Assembly (NCBI GenBank): GCA_902523635.1
Contig: CABZAE010000005.1
Span: 16,952-80,951, forward strand
Direction of reading: 5' to 3'
From: an uncultured Bacteroidota bacterium
Lineage (GTDB): Bacteria > Bacteroidota > Bacteroidia > Flavobacteriales > Flavobacteriaceae
Length of the DNA: 64,000 bases
Below the pieces are notes generated by a model. It was not told where the DNA came from and made no database searches. It saw nothing but the letters and a program-made list of their open reading frames with translations. Both the position numbers and the translations under genes were made by a program. Below, one piece after another: positions 19,771 through 28,121 of the stretch (its first letter is position 1; each line of letters begins with the position of its first letter).

Positions 19771-20531
19771 AAAAACCATAGCTTTATTGCCATAAAAACA
19801 ACGATTACTACTAGGAATAATCTGACTACTTTTTCTCCCTTCTTAACTGACCATCGACTTGTAAACCAACCTCCATTCAAAGTTCCTAATCCCAAACAAA
19901 TCCCGTAAGTCCAGTCGACCATATCATTAATAACAAATGTGAGAAATGCCCCAATGGTATAAACCAACACCACAACAACTTTAGTAGCATTTACCTTTAA
20001 TAAATCAAGGTGATTATAAAAATGTAAGAAAAGCATAATCACAAAACCAATTCCAGCATTCACAAACCCCCCATACAATCCAATAAAAAAAAATGATATA
20101 CATGAAATAATTAAATATTTACCTTTAATTCTAATTATTTCATCGGAATTAATAATTCTAGGTTTGAAAATTATAATTATTACCACAATAATCATTATTA
20201 ATGATAAAATTTTATTGAATAAATCTCCCTCAATTTCTACTGCGATATTAGCACCGATAATTGAGCCTAGCAGTGCAAAAGCACCTATGTAGGCACTGAA
20301 TGGATAAGTTGATAATCCTTTACTTTTGAATCCCATGTTAGCTGAAAAAGCTGTCATCATAATTGCAATCCTGTTTGTTCCATTTGCAACAGAGGGCGGT
20401 AAGCCTAAAAAAATTAATAGAGGTAATGTAAGAAGTGATCCTCCCCCTGCCATCGTATTAATTACACCGACTAAAAAACCAACAAATACCAATAAGGGGT
20501 ATTCCCAAGGCAAGGATGTTGTCAAGTCCAT
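19767..20531 (-). CDS. sulfite exporter TauE/SafE (TSUP) family permease
   Basis: A 254-residue protein with about seven to eight hydrophobic helices. The N-terminal half-repeat GFLVGVINTMAGGGSLLTLP with FLGLPPSVANGTNR, and the second half GGFVNAGIGFVIMLFL with KVNATKVVVVL, are the paired motifs of the TSUP family, whose members move sulfite, sulfonates or related small organic anions. The substrate here cannot be told. The gene stands alone on the minus strand, ending convergently on ribB with a four-base overlap and starting 90 bases from the tRNA-Ser gene. Confidence 0.87.
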   Translation of the reverse strand: MDLTTSLPWEYPLLVFVGFLVGVINTMAGGGSLLTLPLLIFLGLPPSVANGTNRIAIMMTAFSANMGFKSKGLSTYPFSAYIGAFALLGSIIGANIAVEIEGDLFNKILSLIMIIVVIIIIFKPRIINSDEIIRIKGKYLIISCISFFFIGLYGGFVNAGIGFVIMLFLHFYNHLDLLKVNATKVVVVLVYTIGAFLTFVINDMVDWTYGICLGLGTLNGGWFTSRWSVKKGEKVVRLFLVVIVVFMAIKLWFF

Positions 20532-20582
20532 TTTTCAAATCTAATCAATATAAAGAGATGTTGTAATGTATAATCAACAAAA

Positions 20583-20613
20583 TTGTATCAATTTAAAAAA
20601 GGACATATATTTG
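20583..20613 (+). promoter_or_regulatory. Bacteroidota-type promoter of tRNA-Ser
   Basis: TTG at 20583-20585 is followed after 20 bases by TATATTTG at 20606-20613, a full match to the TAnnTTTG -7 box used by the main sigma factor of Bacteroidota. Transcription would start near 20620, just before the tRNA at 20623. Confidence 0.75.
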
Positions 20614-20622
20614 CACACTATT

Positions 20623-20707
20623 GGAGGAATGGCAGAGTGGTCGAATGCGGCAGTCTTGAAAACTGTTGAGGGTCACACCTCCGGGGGTTCGAATCCCTCT
20701 TCCTCCG
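20623..20707 (+). tRNA. tRNA-Ser, anticodon UGA
   Basis: The 85 bases fold as a class II tRNA. The acceptor stem pairs GGAGGAA (20623-20629) with TTCCTCC (20700-20706), with G as the discriminator base, as serine tRNAs require. The anticodon arm is GCAGT-CTTGAAA-ACTGT with anticodon TGA, the variable arm is a GAGG/CCTC stem, and the T arm contains GGTTCGAATCC. CCA is not encoded (the sequence continues CAA), as is usual in this phylum. It would read UCA and, with modification, other UCN codons. It has its own promoter and terminator. Confidence 0.97.
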
Positions 20708-20710
20708 CAA

Positions 20711-20748
20711 AACCCTTGTAAGTAACCAATTTACAGGGGTTTTAATTT
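20711..20748 (+). terminator. intrinsic terminator after tRNA-Ser
   Basis: AACCCTTGTAA (20711-20721) pairs with TTACAGGGGTT (20731-20741) over 11 pairs including one G-T, with a nine-base loop, followed by a T-rich tail (TTAATTTT). Confidence 0.8.
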
Positions 20749-20860
20749 TGTTTACTGAAATCGTTGTTCAACCATTAAATTTTCATAAAAAACACCTTGT
20801 GGTGAATCAAAATTTATAATTATTTTACGTTAGTACTCCGGTTTATATTTAAAAAAAATT

Positions 20861-21781
20861 ATGTTCATTAAATTAAGGGCTTCTCTTGTATTAATTATAA
20901 TATTTTTTTGTTCAAATTTTTATGGCCAAAAAAAATCATTTAAAGTAATGACATGGAACATTTTGCACGGGGGAAACGAAATTGAAGATGGTCAACAAAA
21001 TGTTGTAAAAATAATCAAGGAGATTAATCCCGATATTATACTCATGGTAGAAACATACGGATCAGGACCATACATTGCAAATGAACTTGGATATAACTTT
21101 CATCTAGTTGCTCGTGAGGGGACCTCTATTGATGATAAATCAGTTAATCTTTCAGTTTTTTCCAAATTTCCATTTGGGGAGAGAATCGATACAGACTATC
21201 CATTTTTCTTAGGTGGATCCGAAATTATTATTGATGGAATTAAAATGCGTTTTTTATCAAATTGGTTTCATTATCTACCTTGGAATAATGAACCTGAAAA
21301 AATGGGAAAAACAGCAGAAGAGCTCCTAGAATGGGAAAAAACAGAACACAGATACAACATGATTGAAAAAGTTTTACCATATTTTGAAAAATATGCTGCT
21401 CAATCTGATTTGATTCCTGTAATCGTTGGAGGTGATATGAATAGCCCATCTCACCTGGACTGGTCCAAAAAAACTAAAAAAATTCATAATAATCTTGTGG
21501 TACCATGGTATTCAACAAAAATTTTTGAGGATGTTGGTTATTCAGATTCATTTAGAGAAAAAAACCCAAATCCTTTAAAAAAACCAGGTATAACTTGGGA
21601 TAATAAAATGAGAAATGATTCACATCGAATAGATTATATATTTTACAAAGGAAAAAACTTAAAGGTGATTAAATCTTATTCATACATGGCATTTTTTAAT
21701 GAACCAATTGTAATTAATGGCAAGAAAATATCCTATCCGTCAGACCACGGAATTGTAGTTACAGAATTTAAACTTAATTAG
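20861..21781 (+). CDS. secreted endonuclease/exonuclease/phosphatase family protein
   Basis: A 306-residue protein with a signal peptide (residues 1-22, ending NFYGQ) and a DNase I-like metal-dependent phosphoesterase fold. The ordered motifs are MTWNILHGG, the metal-binding Glu in LMVETYGSG, GGDMNSPSHLDW, HRIDYIFYKG and the catalytic SDHGIV near the C-terminus. Such exported enzymes act on phosphodiesters, including nucleic acids or sphingomyelin-like lipids; the substrate cannot be deduced. Start ATG at 20861. It precedes the GH29 gene on the same strand by 160 bases without clear operon linkage. Confidence 0.87.
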   Translation: MFIKLRASLVLIIIFFCSNFYGQKKSFKVMTWNILHGGNEIEDGQQNVVKIIKEINPDIILMVETYGSGPYIANELGYNFHLVAREGTSIDDKSVNLSVFSKFPFGERIDTDYPFFLGGSEIIIDGIKMRFLSNWFHYLPWNNEPEKMGKTAEELLEWEKTEHRYNMIEKVLPYFEKYAAQSDLIPVIVGGDMNSPSHLDWSKKTKKIHNNLVVPWYSTKIFEDVGYSDSFREKNPNPLKKPGITWDNKMRNDSHRIDYIFYKGKNLKVIKSYSYMAFFNEPIVINGKKISYPSDHGIVVTEFKLN

Positions 21782-21940
21782 TTCTTTAGGATGTATGAAG
21801 TTCTAAATTAAAAATTTAATTGACCATGATCCATTACTGGTGAATGTGGGCAATGTAAATAATAAGTCATCGAACCTTTTTTCTTTGAATACGATAATTT
21901 ACTAAATTCAAATTTTATTTAGCTATATAAATTTTATAAT

Positions 21941-23278
21941 ATGAAAAGTAGAATTTTAATTTTTGTAATGTTCATATGCATTTCGGTTCAAGGTCAAAAT
22001 ATCACTCCTGAACAAAATAAATTTGATAAAATGAGTTGGTTTTCTGAAGCAAAACTTGGGATTTTCATTCACTGGGGTATTTATTCTGTAAAAGGAATCA
22101 GCGAATCTTGGTCGTTTTTCAATGAGTATATATCACACCGAGATTATTTAAATCAGTTGGATTCTTTTGACGCAATAAATTACAATCCAAAAAAATGGGT
22201 TGAATTAATAAAAAATAGTGGAGCAAAATATGCAGTCATAACGTCCAAACATCACGATGGCTTTGCACTTTGGAAAACTAAATACGGCAATTTAAATTCT
22301 GTAAACAACAGTGCATCTAAAAAGGATCTCTTAACTCCTTTTATAAATGAATTAAAAAGAAATAAATTAAAACTAGGATTATATTATTCTCTACCAGACT
22401 GGTCCTTCAGTGATTATGATAACTTTACTAAGAATAAGAAAAGATATTTAATACATGAAGAACCTAAAAGATGGGAAAAGTTTATCGCATACAGAGATAA
22501 CCAGCTTTTCGAATTAAATAATCTTTTTAATCCAGATATATGGTGGTTTGATGGGGATTGGGAACATAGTGCACAAGAGTGGAAAAGTTTAAAATTAAAA
22601 CAAATATTATTAGAAAAAAATCCAAAGGTTATTATAAATTCTAGATTAAATAATTATGGGGATTATGATACACCTGAAATTGGAGTTCCTATTTACAGAC
22701 CAAAAAGCAATTATTGGGAGCTATGCTTAACAATTAATGACTCTTGGGGTTACCAAAAAAATGATAAAAACTACAAAAGTTCTATGCAGATAATAGATAT
22801 TTTTGTTGATGTAATTAGTAAAGGAGGTAATTTGTTATTAAATATTGGTCCTAAGGCAGATGGTACAATTCCCAAACAGCAAGAAGCTATTCTGAAAGAT
22901 TTGGGTAAGTGGATTAAAAAACATGAATCCGCAATTTACAAAACCAAAAGAGGAATTCCATATGATCATTTTTACGGACCAACAACTCTAAATAAAAAAG
23001 AAGAAATATTATATCTTTTTGTCAGGGATCTGCCAAAGGACAATAAAATTGTACTTAAAGGGATAGAAAATAAAATTAATAGAGCTTATATTTTAGGAGA
23101 TGGAACGATTTTGAACAAACAGTTGTTGTGTAAAGTTTACTGGAACAAATATCCTGGTATTTCATATTTAGAAATACCCAAAGATAATATTGACCCATAC
23201 TATACTGTAGTTGCAGTTGTTTTAGATGGACCAATAAAGCTATTTAAAGAAAAAACTGGGGCAATAGAGTCAAATTAA
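21941..23278 (+). CDS. secreted alpha-L-fucosidase, glycoside hydrolase family 29
   Basis: Retaining exo-enzyme that releases L-fucose from fucosides. The 445-residue protein has a signal peptide (1-18, ending SVQGQ), then the GH29 opening KLGIFIHWGIYSVKG, the substrate-binding TSKHHDGFALW, LGLYYSLPDWS and the nucleophile Asp204 in IWWFDGDW. A C-terminal beta domain follows from about residue 335. No lipobox is seen, so it is probably periplasmic. It converges on the fucose-catabolism operon, its last 35 bases overlapping the thioesterase gene; the context strongly supports a fucose substrate. Confidence 0.92.
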   Translation: MKSRILIFVMFICISVQGQNITPEQNKFDKMSWFSEAKLGIFIHWGIYSVKGISESWSFFNEYISHRDYLNQLDSFDAINYNPKKWVELIKNSGAKYAVITSKHHDGFALWKTKYGNLNSVNNSASKKDLLTPFINELKRNKLKLGLYYSLPDWSFSDYDNFTKNKKRYLIHEEPKRWEKFIAYRDNQLFELNNLFNPDIWWFDGDWEHSAQEWKSLKLKQILLEKNPKVIINSRLNNYGDYDTPEIGVPIYRPKSNYWELCLTINDSWGYQKNDKNYKSSMQIIDIFVDVISKGGNLLLNIGPKADGTIPKQQEAILKDLGKWIKKHESAIYKTKRGIPYDHFYGPTTLNKKEEILYLFVRDLPKDNKIVLKGIENKINRAYILGDGTILNKQLLCKVYWNKYPGISYLEIPKDNIDPYYTVVAVVLDGPIKLFKEKTGAIESN

Positions 23279-23681
23279 CAAATACATTAAGAGTTTTAAA
23301 AATATTTAATATCTGATCGTTAATTCTCTGTATTTTTTTTGATTTCGAATTTATTAAACACCAGCTTGTATTTGAAATAGCTATAATCTTGTTACAGCGT
23401 ATATTATAAAACTCGACTACCCTTTTTGATTTTATTCTTGTTGTTTCATCAATATAAGTTTTCAGCAAAATTTTATCATTTAAATATGAGGGCAAGATAT
23501 ATTTTATATTGTGTTCTAAAAGAACCCAATGATAACTTTTTATCATTTTTTCTGTTGCGATATTTTCCCAATGATTTTTTGCAATATCTATTGCCCATTT
23601 AACATAAACTAAATTATTGACATGATCTAAACCATCTAAATCTTTTTCATTTACTATAATTTTTTTTTCAAAATTCTTCAC
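23244..23681 (-). CDS. acyl-CoA thioesterase, hotdog fold (4HBT family)
   Basis: A 145-residue single hotdog domain. The helix-leading motif DLDGLDHVNNLVYVKW is the YbgC/FadM-type active-site region, with the Asp and the HVNN pair in place. Proteins of this group hydrolyse short- to long-chain acyl-CoA; the substrate here is not known. It is the last gene of the fucose operon, four bases after fucP, but no step in the pathway needs a thioesterase, so it may be a passenger. The C-terminal 12 codons overlap the convergent fucosidase gene. Confidence 0.78.
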   Translation of the reverse strand: MKNFEKKIIVNEKDLDGLDHVNNLVYVKWAIDIAKNHWENIATEKMIKSYHWVLLEHNIKYILPSYLNDKILLKTYIDETTRIKSKRVVEFYNIRCNKIIAISNTSWCLINSKSKKIQRINDQILNIFKTLNVFVNLTLLPQFFL

Positions 23682-23685
23682 AAAA

Positions 23686-24999
23686 TTATTCTACACTATT
23701 TTTATAACCATAAATTGCTATAATTATAAAAGAAAATAAAGGCAATACAAAAGAAAAATTAATTTCAGACATTCCTAGAACTGTAATATCGTCAACATTA
23801 TTTCCACCTAAATCGATAATCATTGCTTGAAGTTTTGGCATTAGCGCTCCTCCAACAATTGCCATGACCAAACCTGCTGAACCAATTTTACTTTCATCAA
23901 CATCAAAATCTTCAAGAGCAATTCCATATATTGTGGGGAACATAAGAGACATAAAAAAAGATAAGATTACTAAACAATATAGACCTAGACTGTTATCAAA
24001 AATTATTATACCAGAGTTAAAGAAAATAGCCAACATTGAAAAAGTCATTAACAAATAACCTGATTTAAAAAAGCGAAACAGAAAAGTAGATGTTAATCTT
24101 CCGATCACAAACAAAACAAATGCAGCCATTTGATAATAACTAGCAGTTACGTTATCCACTCCTATTCCCTCAGCGTATTGATAAATATAGGTCCAACACA
24201 TAATTTGAGCACCTACATAAAAAATTTGAGATATTACTCCTCCAATGTATTTTTTATTTTTAAGAAGTCTTGTGAAAATTATATTAGAATTAGAGTTGAA
24301 TGATTTTTCTTTATAGATTGGCATTTTACTAAAAAAAAATAAAATAAAAACACCTAATATTATCATACCTAAAAAGACATAGGGATCTCTTATTACAAGT
24401 AAGTCAGTTGTTTTAATGAGAATTCTAGAGGCCTCATCCAAAGCATTAAAATCTTGTATATCGTCGGATTTAAGCTTTTTTAAAACAAACTGCTGAGCTG
24501 TAAACAATCCTAAAATTAAACCTAAAGGATTAAAAGCTTGGGCTAGATTTAAACGCTGAGTTGCGGTCTCCTTGTCTCCCAAGGCCAATACATAGGGATT
24601 AGCTGCTGTCTCCAAGAAAGCCAATCCAAACGTCAAAATATATAAACCAACACAAAAAAACCAAAATTCTTGTGTGATTGCAGCTGGATAAAAAATTAAG
24701 GCTCCAATTGCGTAAAGAGTTAAACCAACCAAAATACCAACTTTATAATTATATTTTCGCATTATAATTGCAGCTGGAATTGCCATACAAAAATATCCTC
24801 CGTAAAAAGACATTTGGACCCATGCTGCTTGTGAGTTAGAAAGTTCCAAAACTTTTTTAAAAGCTTGAACCATTGGGTCAGTAACTGCATTTGCAAATCC
24901 CCATAATGCAAATAATGATGATAAAAGAATAAATGGAAAAAACAATTCTCTTCTAAGAATAGGTTTTGAGTTTGAATTATTCATGACAGGATTGTGCAT
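23686..24999 (-). CDS. fucP: L-fucose:H+ symporter, FHS family
   Basis: Major-facilitator protein of 437 residues and about 12 helices. Family marks are LFALWGFANAVTDPMVQAF in helix 1 (the Asp is thought to be the sugar/proton residue), the helix 4 motif AFLETAANPYVLALG with its proton-relay Glu, and RLNLAQAFNPLGLILG. The FHS family carries fucose, galactose, glucose or N-acetylglucosamine; placement between lactate dehydrogenase and the fucose enzymes argues for L-fucose. Start ATG at 24999, three bases after the previous stop; part of the minus-strand fucose operon. Confidence 0.88.
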   Translation of the reverse strand: MHNPVMNNSNSKPILRRELFFPFILLSSLFALWGFANAVTDPMVQAFKKVLELSNSQAAWVQMSFYGGYFCMAIPAAIIMRKYNYKVGILVGLTLYAIGALIFYPAAITQEFWFFCVGLYILTFGLAFLETAANPYVLALGDKETATQRLNLAQAFNPLGLILGLFTAQQFVLKKLKSDDIQDFNALDEASRILIKTTDLLVIRDPYVFLGMIILGVFILFFFSKMPIYKEKSFNSNSNIIFTRLLKNKKYIGGVISQIFYVGAQIMCWTYIYQYAEGIGVDNVTASYYQMAAFVLFVIGRLTSTFLFRFFKSGYLLMTFSMLAIFFNSGIIIFDNSLGLYCLVILSFFMSLMFPTIYGIALEDFDVDESKIGSAGLVMAIVGGALMPKLQAMIIDLGGNNVDDITVLGMSEINFSFVLPLFSFIIIAIYGYKNSVE

Positions 25000-25002
25000 T
25001 GA

Positions 25003-26151
25003 TTATAAGACAAGCATTTTCTTTAAATCATCAATTTCAGCACAGCTTAATTGATCCATAACTTGTGTTAATTGTTTATTTAACATTTCAATAGTATGAT
25101 TACCTCCCTTAATACCCAATGCTGAAACGCCATACATAAATGTGCGACCTAAAAACGTAAAATTAGCTCCGCATGACATAACTCGAGCAATGTCTGCTCC
25201 TCCTCTAATGCCACTATCCATCATAATAGTAATTTTGTCTTTATACACAGGATAAATAGTCTTCAGGGAATCTATTGTAGCTTGCCCTGCATCAACTTGT
25301 CTTCCTCCATGGTTGGAAATAATAACTCCGTCAAGACCCAAATCAACAGCTTTTTTAATATCATAAAGAGATTCAGTTCCCTTAATCACTAATTTGCCTT
25401 TCCATAAATCTCTGATTCTTTTAATTTTTTCTTCATTTAATCTTCCATCGAATGTGGAATCCATAAATTTTGCTAATTGATTCAAACTTAAGTTTTTAGG
25501 CATGTAGGGCTTTAATGTTTCAAAATTAGGTTGACCGTTTAACAGAGTTTTTAAGGACCAATGTGGTCTTTTCAAGGCATTAACAATATTACTAAGAGTC
25601 ATTTTTGGAGGCATTGATAATCCATTTCTAATGTCTCTGGGTCTGTATCCAAAAGAAGGAACATCAGCCAAAATGACGAGTACAGGTAACCCTGCTTCTT
25701 CGACTCGTTTTAAAATATTTTTTGTGACTTTTTCATCGGCTGGATGATATAATTGAAACCATGCATTACCCTCGGTTATTTGTGCAATTGTTTCAATACT
25801 TGCTGTAGACACTGTACTAAGAATAAATGGTATATTATATTTAAAAGCGGCTTTTGCTAATATTTGGGGTGAATTAGGCCACATTAAACACTGTAATCCA
25901 ATAGGTGCAATGCCAAACGGAGAATCGTATTCATGTCCAAAAAGTTTCGTTTTTAGTTTAGGTGGCTTATAATCGACCAAATAATTCGGTTTTAATTCAA
26001 TATCTCGGATTCGATTAGTGTTTTTTTTAATATTTACATCATCATTACAACCACCATCCAAATATTCAAAAGCAAACTTTGGTATCTTCAACATGGCCCT
26101 TTTCCTTAAGTCAGAAACAGATGGATACTTATGATTAATTAAACTCTTCAT
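25003..26151 (-). CDS. lldD: FMN-dependent alpha-hydroxy acid (L-lactate) dehydrogenase
   Basis: A 382-residue TIM-barrel flavoenzyme of the L-lactate dehydrogenase/glycolate oxidase family. Visible features: AFEYLDGGCNDD near residue 35, PFGIAPIGLQCLMWP, WFQLYHPADEK, the active-site SNHGGRQVDAG with catalytic His and Arg, and the FMN phosphate site DSGIRGGADIARVMSCG. Homologs oxidise L-lactate to pyruvate and pass electrons to the quinone pool. The fucose pathway in this operon ends in pyruvate plus L-lactate, so this enzyme would recover the second three-carbon unit. Three-base gaps on both sides place it in the operon. Confidence 0.88.
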   Translation of the reverse strand: MKSLINHKYPSVSDLRKRAMLKIPKFAFEYLDGGCNDDVNIKKNTNRIRDIELKPNYLVDYKPPKLKTKLFGHEYDSPFGIAPIGLQCLMWPNSPQILAKAAFKYNIPFILSTVSTASIETIAQITEGNAWFQLYHPADEKVTKNILKRVEEAGLPVLVILADVPSFGYRPRDIRNGLSMPPKMTLSNIVNALKRPHWSLKTLLNGQPNFETLKPYMPKNLSLNQLAKFMDSTFDGRLNEEKIKRIRDLWKGKLVIKGTESLYDIKKAVDLGLDGVIISNHGGRQVDAGQATIDSLKTIYPVYKDKITIMMDSGIRGGADIARVMSCGANFTFLGRTFMYGVSALGIKGGNHTIEMLNKQLTQVMDQLSCAEIDDLKKMLVL

Positions 26152-26154
26152 TTT

Positions 26155-26511
26155 TTATTTCAAATCAAATATTTTTTCCATCAAAACCCATTTTGAATCC
26201 TGATCTGAGAAAGGTAAACTTTTTTGGAATTTTCCCATTAAATTTTCCCATTCTCTAACTCTGGGGTTGTTTGAATCCAATTTTTCTTTTTTTTCAAAAG
26301 AAAAAAACTCATCAACTTTAATTATCATGAAAAGCCTATTTCCGGTCAAAAAAATTTCCATTTTTTTAATACCAGATTCCTTAATACTTTTTTTAATTTC
26401 TGGCCAAACATTTTTGTGATGCAGTTTGTATGCATTTATTTTTTTTTTATCATCTTTTAGGTCTAGTGCTAAACAAAATTTTTTTAATCTATTTTTTGTC
26501 ATTTTAATCAT
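26155..26511 (-). CDS. L-fucose/L-rhamnose mutarotase (RhaM/YiiL type)
   Basis: Small dimeric alpha/beta-barrel protein of about 118 residues that interconverts sugar anomers. The family pattern is clear: FCLALDLKDD, a YKLHHKNVWPEIKKSI helix with the active His, GIKKMEIFLTGNRLFMII and the ending W near KWVLMEKIF. The longest frame runs 15 codons further into the preceding gene; I choose the ATG at 26511, four bases after that gene's stop (the ATG at 26502 is equally possible). In this operon it would present the fucopyranose anomer used by the dehydrogenase. Confidence 0.82.
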   Translation of the reverse strand: MIKMTKNRLKKFCLALDLKDDKKKINAYKLHHKNVWPEIKKSIKESGIKKMEIFLTGNRLFMIIKVDEFFSFEKKEKLDSNNPRVREWENLMGKFQKSLPFSDQDSKWVLMEKIFDLK

Positions 26512-26515
26512 TATG

Positions 26516-27295
26516 TTATAAAGCCCTATCAAGATGAGAGTACCCCCCATCCACAAAAATAATTTGTCCTGTTGTGTGACTTGATCTTTGAGAAAGCAAG
26601 AAGGCTACTGTATCAGCGATTTCAGCAACACTAGTCATTCTCTTTTCTAGTGGAATATTTTTTGTAATTGATAATAGTTTTTTTTTGGGATTATTAAATT
26701 TATTGATCCATTTTTCATACATAGGAGTGTAGCATTCCGCAACAATAACACAGTTTACCCTTATACCATAGCTTAACAAATCAATTGCCCATTCTCTTGT
26801 TAAGGCATTTCGACCTCCATTTGCAGCTGAATATCCAGAAGTTCCACCTTGACCAGTAACAGAAATTTTTGAACCAATATTAACTATTGATCCTTTGTTT
26901 TTTTTGAGTTGTGGTAGAACAAGTTTAGTCATTGTATAATAATGTCCCAAGTTTCTTTCAATGGATTTTATAAAATCGTGGTAATTTCCATTTTCCAATC
27001 CAACCCCATCATTGACTCCCGCATTATTAACCAATCCATCAATTCTACCAAACTCATTAATTATATTCCGAACAGCTCTTTTACATTCTTTAGGGTTGGT
27101 CAATTCAGCAATTGCGTATCCAATTTTTAAACCACTTTTTTTTAATTCATCAACAATTTTAGCAATATCAACCTTCTTTCTCCCAATAATTACTGGGATG
27201 GCTTCTTCATTTGCCAATAACTTTACGATTCCTGCTCCAATTCCTTTTGATCCTCCAGTGACAACAAAAATCTTGTTTTTTAATTTTAAATCCAT
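26516..27295 (-). CDS. SDR oxidoreductase, probable L-fucose dehydrogenase
   Basis: A 259-residue classical short-chain dehydrogenase: cofactor loop VTGGSKGIGAGI, NNAG at about residue 90, the catalytic Ser in IGSKISVTGQG and the Tyr in GTSGYSAANGG. The closing SHTTGQIIFVDGGYSHLDRAL resembles known L-fucose dehydrogenases of proteobacterial oxidative pathways. Odd point: the YxxxK lysine is Asn here (Tyr-Ser-Ala-Ala-Asn), which would alter Tyr activation and cofactor ribose binding. The call is inferred from this resemblance and from neighbouring lactonase and mutarotase genes. One base separates it from the lactonase stop. Confidence 0.82.
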   Translation of the reverse strand: MDLKLKNKIFVVTGGSKGIGAGIVKLLANEEAIPVIIGRKKVDIAKIVDELKKSGLKIGYAIAELTNPKECKRAVRNIINEFGRIDGLVNNAGVNDGVGLENGNYHDFIKSIERNLGHYYTMTKLVLPQLKKNKGSIVNIGSKISVTGQGGTSGYSAANGGRNALTREWAIDLLSYGIRVNCVIVAECYTPMYEKWINKFNNPKKKLLSITKNIPLEKRMTSVAEIADTVAFLLSQRSSHTTGQIIFVDGGYSHLDRAL

Positions 27296-27296
27296 T

Positions 27297-28121
27297 TTAA
27301 AGGTTATAAATTTTTATAGCATTTTCTCCGAAAACCTTTCTAGTTGCATTTTTTGAATTCAACTCAATAAAGTTAAAAATTAAGTCAAAAACTTTATCAT
27401 AATCAGCCGCAAGTAAACAAACAGGCCAATCAGAACCAAACATTAAACGATCGGAACCAAAATTTTGAAAAATAAAATCAATGTAGGGCAGAAAATCATC
27501 ATCTTTAAAATTGTAGTTTTTTGTTTCAGTAACTAATCCTGAGAGTTTACAATAAACATTTTGGTTCTTAGCAAGTTTAACTATATTTTTTTTCCAAACT
27601 TCCTGGGGGGGTTCAGAAATATTTGGTTTACCAATATGATCTAAAATAAATTTTTGCTTGCTAAATTTTTTGACTAACTCAATTGCAGATGGAATCTGAG
27701 AGGGATAAATCAAAATATCAAATGTGAGATTATAATTAGTTAATTTATTTATTCCTTTTTGAACATCATCCCTGAGTAAAAAATCATCTTTTTCAGCTTG
27801 AACAATGTGTCTAACCCCTTTAAAGAAAGGGTTTTTTGAGAAATATGAAAGTCTTTCATTTAAATCATTTGAAAGTAAATCAACCCATCCAACTACTCCT
27901 TTTATAAAAGATTTCTGTAGAGCAAAATTCAACAAAAATTCTGTCTCATTTTCTGATTGATCTGCTTGAACTGCTATGCAACCATCAATTTCTTTTTTTT
28001 TCAGTAATGGTTCTAAATCTTTTGGAAGAAAATCTTTTTTTAGAACACTCATTGTATTATCAATCCATGAATCTCTAACTGGATCATACTTCCAAAAATG
28101 TTGATGACTATCTATTATCAT
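27297..28121 (-). CDS. amidohydrolase family L-fuconolactonase
   Basis: A 274-residue metal-dependent amidohydrolase (amidohydrolase_2) of the lactonase type. N-terminal MIIDSHQHFWKYDPVRDSW supplies the metal-site histidines; FILDHIGKPNI and MFGSDWPVCLL are the later His and Asp motifs. Homologs open L-fucono-1,5-lactone or other aldonolactones; the operon makes L-fuconolactone the likely substrate, giving L-fuconate. The ATG overlaps the stop of the FAH-family gene by four bases. Confidence 0.86.
   Translation of the reverse strand: MIIDSHQHFWKYDPVRDSWIDNTMSVLKKDFLPKDLEPLLKKKEIDGCIAVQADQSENETEFLLNFALQKSFIKGVVGWVDLLSNDLNERLSYFSKNPFFKGVRHIVQAEKDDFLLRDDVQKGINKLTNYNLTFDILIYPSQIPSAIELVKKFSKQKFILDHIGKPNISEPPQEVWKKNIVKLAKNQNVYCKLSGLVTETKNYNFKDDDFLPYIDFIFQNFGSDRLMFGSDWPVCLLAADYDKVFDLIFNFIELNSKNATRKVFGENAIKIYNL

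Noticed and set aside
20623..20748. tRNA-Ser considered as an integration site for a mobile element.
   Set aside because: No integrase gene or direct repeat of the tRNA 3' end is seen nearby; the flanking genes are ordinary chromosomal genes.
20805..20816. Inverted repeat CACC-TTGT-GGTG upstream of the secreted phosphoesterase gene.
   Set aside because: Only four base pairs and no T-tract or promoter match; too short to call an operator or terminator.
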